DNA of 64,000 nt from NCBI GenBank assembly GCA_003260075.1, contig QLIY01000011.1:297063-361062 (forward strand), written 5' to 3'. This document shows, one piece after another, positions 25,701 through 38,210 of the stretch. Below the pieces are notes generated by a model that saw nothing but the letters and a program-made list of their open reading frames with translations, was not told where the DNA came from and did not search any database. Positions within the stretch are counted from its first letter, which is position 1. Each line of letters starts with the position of its first letter. Source of the DNA: Phallusia mammillata. Its lineage: Eukaryota > Chordata > Ascidiacea > Phlebobranchia > Ascidiidae. The position numbers and the translations under genes were made by a program.

Positions 25701-28700
25701 GGCGGGTAAGCAAAACATTTTTGGCATATTGAACCTTTTTTGCATTTAAATGGTTACTTCGTAATGGGAGTATGGCGCTTCACGTGAAAAAGCGGGTGAT
25801 AAATTTGTTAAGTAAGGGAAAATGTTTAAACTTTTTGTTGTTCCAGGGAAGTGGATTTGCAATGCGTTATGATCATCCACCATACGTCGCCAAAGTGAAA
25901 AAGCTGCTCAACAGAGAACATGGTGAACGAATCATTTTTTGTCGATTTACAAACATGAACCAATATAAATAAATATTTTTTGGCCTGAATATTTAGAGAC
26001 CAATGTTCTCAAACGCACGAGAAAAAATATGTTGCCAAAACTTGCTCTGCTCAATTTTTACAATACTTTACAACACTACACTGTGTTCGTAGTAAATTGC
26101 AATCATTTTAACACTGACATCAATCACTGGTAATGTGTCGGACTGTAGAGATACTACCGTTATATGACATACACCAGGGGTGGCCAACCCGCGGCTCGCG
26201 AGCCGCATGCGGCTCTTCGCCTGGTTTTATGCGGCTCTTAAGTTGTTGTCGAAGTTTGGGGCCATTGTGTATATTTGGGTTAGCATGTGGCGATCTGGTA
26301 TAAAAATCGTTAAATTTAAAGTAAAGCTTCAACAATTTTGCTTTTGAACACACTTATTATTGGTATGGCCACAAACCTTGCCTTAAAACTGCAACTGTAT
26401 GTGGCAAATGGCTTGATTATGATGGCATATATTCAATTGTGAACAATGAATGGTTGCTCATTGTTGCGTACAATGCGAATGAGACACAAAGCAACAGCAA
26501 TATTTGCAACAAATGTGTTCCAAAGTAAATAATGCTTCAATCCGTTGTTTTTCGGGTTATGACGAACGTTATATTTTATCGGCAGTTTGTCTTGGGTTTG
26601 AATTGAACGTTTGTTGGTGGTGAATGCATTAATGACGTCGCAATGAATTAGTTTCGCCACTTTGCACTTGGCGCACATGCGCGTTAGATGAAAATACCAA
26701 GAGTTTTTTCAGCAGGGAAAATCTTTTAAATAAACAATTTTTGTCAAGTTAGCCTTCAAATTGGCAGTGAAAAAAGATTTTAGCAATTCACCAGAAATGA
26801 ATCTCACCGCACGTTATTTATAGAATGAGAAAAAAAGGGGGATTTAAATTTAAGCTTATATGTTTTTGTTTGATGGATTCGTTGAAATGAGGGTTTTGTG
26901 TGAGAGACGGTGTTTGCACTGACCATTTATAGTTGAAAATGACTGGCCCGTGGTCTGTACAAGTCAAATTGTGTCGTTATTATGTTATTATGTTGGCGAC
27001 ATTTAGAATAGATCTGGCTAAGCACATGTCTCTGTGTGTGAGGAAGGGACAAGGCATTGAACATATCTGCTTATGCGTATAATGTGGCTCTTTGTGGTAA
27101 CACAATAAAAAATATGGCTCTTAGGCTTTGACCGGTTGGCCACCCCTGACATACACAAATCAATTAAACGGATTTTGTAAGGGAACATTGCCTTAAAACA
27201 TACTTTTGCATTGTACAGACCCATACGTGCCACGCAAACTGCTCGACTGTGTTCGTGAACTTCTCATGACTGAACCAACTTTAGCTGGGAAATTCGTGCA
27301 CAGTATACTGGAACATTTACATTGGAGTTTCTCCGAGTTCATCGGTCAATTACAAGAGGTACAACAACTTTGTAAACTACATACACAACTATATGGCCCT
27401 CTTCTACGTGGCATGTAAAGAATAGATATTCCGTTTTAAAATTTTGCTTCGTATGGCTAAAACCACACTAAGTATGGCTAAAAAGGTTTTAATCCCCCCC
27501 CCCTTGTTTAGTCTAATCCTTTATTCCATTACAATCAGGACATTTATTACATGTTTTGCTAAATATTTTGTTATTGCTTCTATTCGAAAAATATATGTGC
27601 AAACTCTATGCGGATAAACCCTCTACTTTATTGCTTTGTTAGCGGGTTTGAAGTTGGGACCTGAACCTGAAAGTACTAACCACCCCCCCCCCCTATTCCA
27701 CCGAAACGAATGTAGTTTTATTATGGGCTGCTAGGCGTTTGACCTGAACCTGAAAGTACTAACCAGCCCCCCCCCCTATTCCACCGAAACGAATGTAGTT
27801 TTATTATGGGCTGCTAGGCGTTTGTAACGTCACTATAAGACAGGTTATTGCACGCGACCCCCCCCCCAAACCAGCAAAACCAGGAGTTTTACATAAAATA
27901 TTCGGCGATTAAGATTTACTATGCAAAAACACAACGCAAATTTGGGCCAGTGTAAAGTCCGGATGGAATCAAGTCAATTTTATTCAAAGTTAAGCCCGAA
28001 CCCGACTAAAAAAGTTCATTTGCGCTATATGGGTGTATGAGGCGCAAGCAAACGCAATCAACGACTTTAACTGACTTTTAACCTACGGATTTATGTACAA
28101 AGATGCTTTTTTGTAGAACCTGTCAAAGTTGGAGGTGCTAATTGCCAAGGTGTTATAGTCAACAAGGCGTGTTAAAAATACCCTGGTTGAGAACGTATGA
28201 CCTACTCTAAGTTTCCACTTTGTTTGCATTAGGTCCACCAGCAAAACTTGCGTGGATGGAAAGGGGCGACTGGATTGTTGGCCTCACTCGATGCACAGGC
28301 CTTACGTCAACTCCGCATTGTTGACATGTTGTTCGAGCTCTCTGTTTCCCTCTTGCGAGTACTCGAACTAACTCTAGCTGTTGCTCCTGACGTCTTCATG
28401 GACTGGACCAACAACGGCGACTCAGAGATTCTTTCAACAAGTCTAATTCAGGTGATTTAATTGTTCAATATGGGGTTGCTATAATCCAGTGGTTCTCAAA
28501 CTTTTTCAGATCAACATGAAGTTGAACACAACAGAGTAGTGGTTCCCAAACTTTTTCATATTTTTTCAAAACGGTCCCTTTGCCATTATTTCGAGGGCTC
28601 GCGGTCCTTACGCCTAAATGTGTATTTCAGAAAAAACGGAAGTTAATTGCAGGATTTTAGCTAGTTATGCAAAAAATTGCATAACAATGCTCCATAGACT

Positions 28701-31700
28701 GGTCCCCCCCCCCTTTTTCAGATCTTTTTCAAAACGGTCCCTTTGTCATTATTTCGACGGCTCGCGGTCCTTACGCCTAAATGTGTATTTCAGAAAAAAA
28801 CGGAAGTTAATTGCAGGATTTTAGCTAGTTATGCAAAAAATCGCATAACAATGCTCCATAGACTGGCTGTGACATCACAGACAAGACGAACACATTACGA
28901 TTGTGCGAGAACAACTGCCTTTTTGTGAATTGTCATTGTCACGCAATAAATGCTATTGTTTGGCAATGGAGACAGTCTATTGTCAATTTTACTTTGATTT
29001 GAACCGATCAAGTGGCATAAACTGACGCCAAATAAGATTATATAAGTACTTCAGCCTTTTCGAAGTCCCCCCAAAATTGCCTCACGGACCCCTCGACGGC
29101 ATAAAGGACCGCGAACCCCAGTTTGAGAACCGCTGCTGTAATCGTTAATGGGTGTGTTGGGGCTTAAACTTAAACAGGATACTTCCACCTGCCATATTTC
29201 ATCAGTTATGAGTTTTGTAGAACTGCACTGCATATACGTAACACCAGAGATTCTTGTTTTACTACTGGGTTATAATGTAGGACAGATATAAGAGAGGCCT
29301 GATGAAAAGCACCATCCTGAAAAAAACTAAATATGTTTGACAAAAGTAAAATCACACGTGTACCTTATAAACTGAACTGCGATTTATGTCACTGATTTTT
29401 TTAGTGTTTAAAAGATGTCAGTAATGCACGTAAAATGCACCTGACGACTCGGACACATTCTAGTGGAAATAAAGTAATCATATCTTGATTTTTCCTTTCG
29501 CAGTGCGTGAACCAAATTTTGAGCCGAGTCACAAACAAAGGAAGCTTATTTGACAAAGTGGTTTCTGGAAAGCAACCAGGTAATGTTGACCAGTAATAAA
29601 AACTTTTAACCTTTTTTAGTTTCGATTACCCCTCCTCGACGATAAAATTCCCCCCCCCCCCCCCATCGCTATGCATTTCTTTTCATAAAAAAACATAAAA
29701 AAACTATTGAAAAACAAAGTCTACAGATATACGTTCTATGTTGTAGGCCTTGTTTTCAGTGTCACAATGTATAACTGTATAACTATTTTGGACTCAAGGT
29801 GGGTCAAAGTTACTGTTTTTGAGATACTTTTCCCTGATTTTAAACCTCTGGATCAAGTGAATGTAACCAAGGCTAAGATTTGATGAGAAATTGAACGCCA
29901 TTGCCACATTAATAACAGTGGAAGGTTACTGAACTATTTTACTATCTGAGGTTAATGTCTTGCAGGACTAAGCAGCGTTCAGCATTACCCACTGATGACG
30001 TCCATAGCTGGGATTATTCTGAAGCTTGTGAAGCAAGAAAACAAAGTGTGGTGAGTGTCTTTATGATCAGGTCCAATATTTTTACTTTGATACCCATACT
30101 TTGTGTTGTCGTGACCAAAAGAACCTAGTCTGAATTGTTTGTCCTGAGTTTGGTTCGTTTGTGAAATTGGCTCATTGACCTTTTGTCAAAAGGCATTGAA
30201 ACAAAAGAATATTGATCACTTTTATGTCTACATTTACATATTGACTAAAAAGACTGCTTGGTGTTTCAAGCAGATGTTTTAGGCCTGCTTTCGCATTCTG
30301 TTGTCCTTTTTAATTGTGGGCAGTAGCACTTGTACAGACTACAGAGTATTCAAAAGGGGTATGAAACCTAAAATGCAATATCTCGTTGTTACGTCCCTAT
30401 AAGAAGCGTCATTACGCGCGAGCAATCGCCTACGACCATACCACGTTGAGAACACCCCATCTCGTCCGATCTGGGAAGTTAAGCAACGTCGGGCCCGGTC
30501 AGTACTTGGATGGGTGACCGCCTGGGAATACCGGGTGTCGTAGGCTTTTGCTTTTTTTTAAACTGCCTCACGGTCTATTTTGTTGGACAAGTTTTTGGAT
30601 CTTGTGAACGTATTTTATGTTCCTGTCACGTGCTTGGAGCTGCTTAAAAATGATGTAAGAATGGCGTTTTCACCCAGCAAGGCAGCGTAAATGTCAATAT
30701 TTGCACACGAAAAAAATGCCCTTTGGACGATTGAACATGTGTAAGTGAGGAACCCAAAACATTCTCACATTAATAGCGTGTTCAGTTAGTTGCAAGTAGG
30801 ACAAGCGCCATGAAACCTTATAGTTTAGAAAACGAAACTTTTGCCGCCTTTCTGCTCTACGGTGCCATATTACTGGTCAAGACCATGTTGATGACAACAC
30901 TCACTACTATAAAGCGTTTTAAAAACAAGTCGGTCAGTTCCAAAGAGGATTTGTATCGTATTGGCCCAGACCCTGAGGAACGCAGAAAGGCATTTTTGCC
31001 CAACGAGAACGTCGAACGGGTAAGTCCTGCTTTACCTGTAGTTGGTATGTATGTATCTAAGTTTGTAGGCTACCTAACAACTTATAACAGATATCTAATA
31101 GAGACTAGGTTGTCCATGGATTTAAAACAGTCGTAGATAAAATAGCGTGCATTATTTTTTGCACAGATCTGTTTATGTATGGGCTGATTTCAGTTTACTG
31201 TGCCATTGTACTGTGTTCTGATTTGGTAACCTCGAGCGCAGAAAAAGCTAGATCAGTGAAAACTGTCTGTGAGAAACAACCTTCCACCTACTATTTGCGA
31301 TGGATATTAATCAGTGACTAAATGTCGAGCTAGTGTACTAAGCGTAGCGTTGGGTAGTTTCTGCACATTTACATTAAGTTTAGGCAAAGCAAACTCAGCA
31401 GGCAAGATGGAAGGCAGTCCGTACTCGCTAGAAAATGACACCTTCAAAGCGTTCCTGCTGTATTGTTGCATTGTGTTGGTCAAGATGATGGTAGTCGTTC
31501 CTTTAACAACAATTAAAAGAGAACAAGGCAGTTATCTCATCAGAAGATGTAAAAGACCCTGAGAAACGGAAACGCGCTTTGGTGCCTAATGAGAATGTTG
31601 AGAGGGTAGGTTAAGGCTCTGAGAGGTATTTATTGGTTTTTATTTCTAACTCTATGTTTTCAACGCTTCTTAGGTGCGCCGATGTCACCGTAACGATATG

Positions 31701-34700
31701 GAGAACGTTTACCTTTTCGTGCTTATGTCAATCCTGTACATCGGTACAAACCCTACCTATGCGACTGCATTGCTGCTTTTCAGGGTATGTAATGTGGTAT
31801 AAAATGCGCTTGTCTTTTGTGCGGTGAAAAAGTGCAATAAATATATGTGTTTTTTTCAGATCTTCACTGTGAGCCGTATTTTGCACACCGTAGTCTATGT
31901 TAATGCAGTTCCACAACCAGCAAGGGGTCTGTGCTTTATTGCCGGTTTCGGGGTGTGCGGCTACATGGCATTTTCAATTTTCAAAACTCTACTTTGAACG
32001 AAACTGTCGTGAAATTGCGTCCAATTGCAACATTAGAACATTACTTGTCTTCATTAAAGTTGCACAAGATTACAATTCAATAAATGGGAACACATAATTG
32101 TTTATTCGTTCAACAAATAAAAGTACTCCCGTCTAAAATCGTTTGTGAAAGCACTGTTTCTGTTTTTTCATTATATTAGTGGTGCCGTTGGTGAATCTCG
32201 CCCCCATATAAAGCGTAATTGCACGCGATCAATTGCCTACGACCATACCACGTTGAGAACACCCCATCTCGTCCGATCTGGGAAGTTAAGCAACGTCGGG
32301 CCCGGTCAGTACTTGGATGGGTGACCGCCTGGGAATACCGGGTGTCGTAGGCTTTTACTTTTTGAAACAGAACCGTTGTTTTTTGTTTACCTTGACTGAT
32401 TTACAAGCTCAGACCCAGCAAAGCATTTCCACAAAAGATTTGAAAGTGGTATTTGCATTATTAAACACCACTGTTTGACCTTTTGAACCAGTGAATCGGT
32501 TTCAGTCAATTGGCATTTGAATAACTCTACCCACAACCGAATTCTGACGTGGTAATGCGCACATTTAAACAAACTGTACATTTCGCGTTCAAATCGAGGG
32601 CGAGCTGGACATTTTGCTCCAGTGGCCCAATCAATGCCCATCGTCTTTACAACACAATTGGTGGAATTCTAAACAAAGGTACATGGATAATGGGAAGTTG
32701 TCTAAACAGGTAGCGTGAAAGGTACGACCTGTTCTGTTCTGCCGCTTCTTTTTTCCGTGAATTTTCCTCACATGGAATGGCGTCTCGCGTGGATGAGTCA
32801 GGTGTAGCCTATGTTGTGCTTCACGGTTCCTTTGTGAGGTTTCGCCCGCTGTAGGCTACACTATTTGAACCGGAACACGCCGGCAAAACACCTAGTCATA
32901 CTCAAGCCGAGCTTTCAGCTGGTGTTAATAAGTAACCAAGTAGCAAACGTTCGGTTTAACTAAGCGGTTTCGTCGAATACTCATTCAGAACGTGAAAGCA
33001 AGCGTACAAGATGGCAGGTAGTCCTTACTCGTTAGAAAATGACACTTTCTCGGCATTTTTGCTGTACGGGTGCATTGTATTGGTCAAGATGATGGCAGTG
33101 GTCTTATTAACGACTGTAAAAAGAATAGGGAGCAAAACGTTTTTGTCGTCAGAGGATGTTGCAGGCATTTCTTCCGATCCTGAAGTACGAAAACGAGCAC
33201 TCGTGCCAAATGAGAATGTGGAAAGGGTAAGATGTTAATGTAAAGTATAAGTTACAGCAAAAACGTAGCATGAACGGTTTGTTTGGGTTAAAGGTAATTT
33301 GACAAAAACTTCTAAATTATAATGTCTGATTAGCATTTCACCGATTTGCTTAGTTAGTTGCTAGATCACACTAAAGATAATATTCTACCTTATTCTACAA
33401 AAACACTCTCCCAAGGGTTACTTTTTGGTTTAAAATGGTGTGGTTTGCAGTGACTTAACAGTTATGATCTCGATTCGATAAGTCTTATTTGTTTTAGGTA
33501 CGGCGATGTCACCTGAATGATATGGAAAACGTTTATCTTTTTGTGTTAATGTCACTTCTGTACATTGGAACCAACCCTGCCTATGAAACTGCATTGCTTC
33601 TTTTCCGGGTGCGTTGCTTGGCTGCTGGTAAACTTAACCACAGATAAGAGTTTACCGTGTGGTTTAAGTGAATGTTTAACTCAAACTCAGTAAGATTTCT
33701 ACTTGCAACATGTTCTTCAAGACATTATACAGTAGCTGTTTGACTATAATGGACTATTTCGCATTGAACTTGTGTTGCTATTTGAAATAAACAATAAACT
33801 ATCGTTACTGTTTAACAACAATTATGTTTCAGATCTTCACTGTGAGTCGTATCTTGCACACCATAGTGTACGTTAATGCAGTTCCACAACCGGCAAGAGG
33901 TCTGTGTTTCATGGCCGGATTTGGAGTGTGTGGTTACATGGCATTTTCGATTCTGAGATCCCTTTTACAATAAAACATTTCGGGACCAGTCTATGCTTAA
34001 TTGCAACGTAGAAGTTAGGATTATATTCAAAAATGTATATAATTTCAGTTCTAAAATGGTCATGCATCGACGTTTGTTTTTCCGCAAATAAACGAATTTT
34101 CGGTGATCAAATTGTGTGAGACTAGATAAGATTGTTTGCCCTAGAAAAAGCATCATTGCGCGCGAGCAATCGCCTACGACCATACCACGTTGAGAACACC
34201 CCATCTCGTCCGATCTGGGAAGTTAAGCAACGTCGGGCCCGGTCAGTACTTGGATGGGTGACCGCCTGGGAATACCGGGTGTCGTAGGCTTTTGATGCTC
34301 TTTTTCATAGAAAAATATTATTGACAAACAATTTTGAAACAAAACTTTTCGTTTGTTTGCCAACACTCTTTTTTGGCAAATTTCCCGTGTTTGAATGGAA
34401 TGTTGGGGCGAGTCTTATGTCGGTGACTTAGTTCGTGAGACATAAAACGTTATGCTTCAAATCTCGTTTTTTACCGGAACATGCCGGAGTGACGTAACTT
34501 ATAAGCCTGGGGCATTTTTTTCAGCTGAGATATACCTACCAGCGCTGTACGTTTGGTTTGACCTCGCGGTTTTGTATTGTGGTCGATCAGAAAGTGGAGT
34601 ATAATCATACAGAATGGCTGGCAGTCCGTACTCGTTGGAAAATGACACTTTTGCAGCGTTAATGTTGCATGGGTGTATTGTGTTGGTCAAGATGATGGCA

Positions 34701-37700
34701 TTAGCACTGTATACGACGACAAAAAGATTTGCCAACAATTCGTTTGTGTCGTCGGAGGACGTTTTGAATAAGGACCGTGAATCAAGGAAAGAAGCGCTGG
34801 TGGCAAATGAAAACGTGGAGAGGGTGAAAACTTTGTTGTAAATGCATTAGAAATTGCACCAAAGCATTACATGCAACATAATTGTGCTGAGATGTTAAGT
34901 TGACTTGAAACAATTAGGTTACGCACACACCGATAAGTTAAACTACTTACTAAAACTTATGTCTTATTTGACCTCTTCACCGAAAAGACATGTTTATAAC
35001 GTAACTTCAATTTATTTGAAGTATTTGCTGCAACTTGCGTTAGTACCTACAAACATATAATTGATTCATAAATTATCTCGATTTAATTAACCTAATATGC
35101 TTTAGGTTCGTCGATGTCATCTGAACGATATGGAAAACATATATGTTTTTCTATTAATGGCACTTCTGTACATTGGAACCAACCCTAGTTATGGAACTGC
35201 ATTGCTGCTTTTTCGGGTGTGTTGTATGTGTACAAGTTGTGCTTTCAGTAGTGAATTAATGTAAAATTTGTTTCAGGTCTTTTCAGTGAGTCGTATCTTG
35301 CACACCATTGTGTATCTGAATGCTGTTCCACAACCGGCAAGGTCAATTACTTTTATGGCTGGCTATGGTGTATGCTGCTACATGGCATTTTGTATTATGA
35401 CTTCTGTTCTCTAAATAGACCAATGTGCAAGTACTTTGTTGGTTTTAATTGATGCTGTATATGGTGTAAATACAAGTATAACTCTCCTACATATGCATGT
35501 GTAATACTTTTTCTAAAGTTTTGTTCTATTTGAATAAGGAATTAAAGATGTCAATTAGGCGAAATATATGTTTATTCCATGTAAATGCATTGACTGATTC
35601 TGTTACAGTAACAGTGAGGGTCAATGACCATGCTGTCTGTTGGAGGGTCTGATATTGTTCAGTATAATCACTTTCAGTTTGTTGCATTTTAGTCTTGGTA
35701 TGAAACTTTCAATGCGTCGGCATAAAAACTCTTGTCCGACTTCAGTTGCCAGTAGCCACTTAATACAGCTTTTTTTCCTACAACCAATCAGAAAACTGCT
35801 TGGTCATTATGCCTTAAACACTACAACGCAGCTTAAGGCCTCTCCAGCCTACATTCAGCGATTTCTACGGGAAATGACTCGAGATTGACAGACCGTATCG
35901 GGTATCGAGGCTTTGTGCTGTGAGACGCTTGTACAGAAACAGCCTTGCACATAGCAAAGTCCAAACTGCGTTGAAATTAGATATTCGTGACTAGGATTTT
36001 GGCGTTATTGAGTTGATGGAAATCATGACTCCATGATTTGTGATGTGAATTTATGAAAGTAGGCCATAGATTGTGCGTAATGTCGAAATTCAAGTACTGA
36101 ATTTGGCGTGGTTTTTAAAAAGTAGAAAAAAACTGCAATCAGAATTATTTTGCAAAAAGTAAAAGCGTGTCATGTTATAAACGTCAGAACAGACGTTATT
36201 TTGGATGATAACGTTAAAATTATTTTCTTGAAAAAAAAATGTTTAGTAAGTGTAATATATTCGGATTGCCAATATAAAATGATGTGATTTAGTCTTCCCT
36301 CATTCAAAAGTTAAGAGAACGCTGACACCAAATTGATTGTAGTTTAACTACGTAGCTAAGGGCCAGACGGGTAATTAAATCAGTCAATTGTCGCAAGCTA
36401 TTAAAAGCATTATCTCTGCAGTGGGTATAGGCAACCTTCTTGACTGTCAAAACCAAGATGTCGACACTTTCGATGGAAAACAAGTTGTTTAAGGAGTATG
36501 TGTGGTATAGTGCCTTGGCGCTTGCCAAAACCGTATTGATGTCTATCATCACTGTGTACTATCGTGTTACACTCAAGTCAATTCCAACTCCTGAAGATGC
36601 AGTATTTATGGAGAAAAGCAAGGAAAAACACAAAGTGATGCTTCAATCCAATGCAGTCATTGAAAGAGTAAGTGGGTCAGGTCCTTGTCCATTCTGTTTG
36701 AATTTTTAGTACCCCAAACTCTAATGCACTTTGCTTTGTGTAGATACGAAGAAGCCATCTTAACGACTTGGAGAACGTTTTACCTTTTGTTCTGATTGCA
36801 TTGTTGTATGTTGCAACCGGTCCGGAGTTTTCAGGCGCTGTCTTCCATTTCCAGGTAGGCAAAGGCATCATATTCTTTCACATGACTGCCAACTACGAAA
36901 CCTAAGGCACTGTCAGTACTTCGTAACATTCAAACTAATAAATGCTCGTTGAAATTGGTTTAAACTGTTAAATATTTGATGCAACACAAAGCATATAAGT
37001 CGTAAGTTCACTAAAGGTTAAAAATCTTACTTATGTACATCCAGTAGGAAGGTGTTTTTTGTAAGTTATTCATAGTTATTTTGTGTTGGGTAATATATTG
37101 TCTGTTGTTTGCAGATCTTCCTTGGCGCTCGAGTCATTCACACAATTGCGTACATCTATGCTTTGCCGCAACCCATTCGATTGCTCGGCTTTGCTTCCGG
37201 CTTTGGTATCAACGTGTCCATGCTGCTTCACATTCTTATGGCGTTGTATTAATCTGGTCAAAGCGACATGAATTCTTAACAAACGCCGCCGACCGTGATG
37301 CTACGCTTCCTTCTGTTGTTACTGTAAACATTTCTGGCTTTTCGTTGCCGATGCTTGGTTGACAAATAAAATTGGCGCGTCTTTTAAAAGTGCTTGTTTT
37401 TGTGGGGGAGTTAATTCTTGTCAAAATTGTCTGCAAGAAAATTACACTTAAAAATAAAAAGGTGAATTTGATTAGAGAATTTCCATACATTGCGTAATTA
37501 CCGAACATTTCAACCAACTTTACGAAAAGTGTATCGGGTTGCGTCATCCAAAATGACAAGAGCTCTCGTTTCGTCATCACTGACGCGTGGAGGGCATCAG
37601 CTCACAAATATGCACAGTCACGGTGGGTGCGTGTTTCACAGATCACGTGATCCCCCCCCCCCGTTTCGTCATCACTGACGCGTGGAGGGCATCAGCTCAC

Positions 37701-38118
37701 AAATATGCATAGTCACGGTGGGTGCGTGTTTCACGTGACCAAACAGCTCCCGTTGTAGATCATTCACCGTGTCGGCTTTTGCGCCGGTAGATTCATTTGT
37801 GTCAATATAGGTAAGCTCTCTTCACGAGAAAACCTTGCGGATTGGTTGTTTGCCGAACCGTGTAGTAAGCGACGTGGTAAGCTGTTCTGTTTGTCTTGTA
37901 TTTTCTGCTATCTTTAACGTGATGTGAAACTCTTGCAATTGTTTGAAGTTTGTGCATGATGAAACCTGTTGAGGTTATTGGGCTGAAGCAAAAATTTCAA
38001 CGAATGGCGCAATTATTGACACGCATTTTTTTGCGTTGTCATGCTAACGTGGACTTGTCTTAGGTTTAGGCTATAAATACTGGACTCTTGTCCGCCGAAG
38101 GCACTTTTGAGGCGACAG

Positions 38119-38210
<92 letters not shown>

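Noticed and set aside
35640..35888. 82-codon frame between MAPEG genes D and E
   Set aside because: No membrane-helix pattern or similarity to the neighbouring MAPEG units, and no partner exons.
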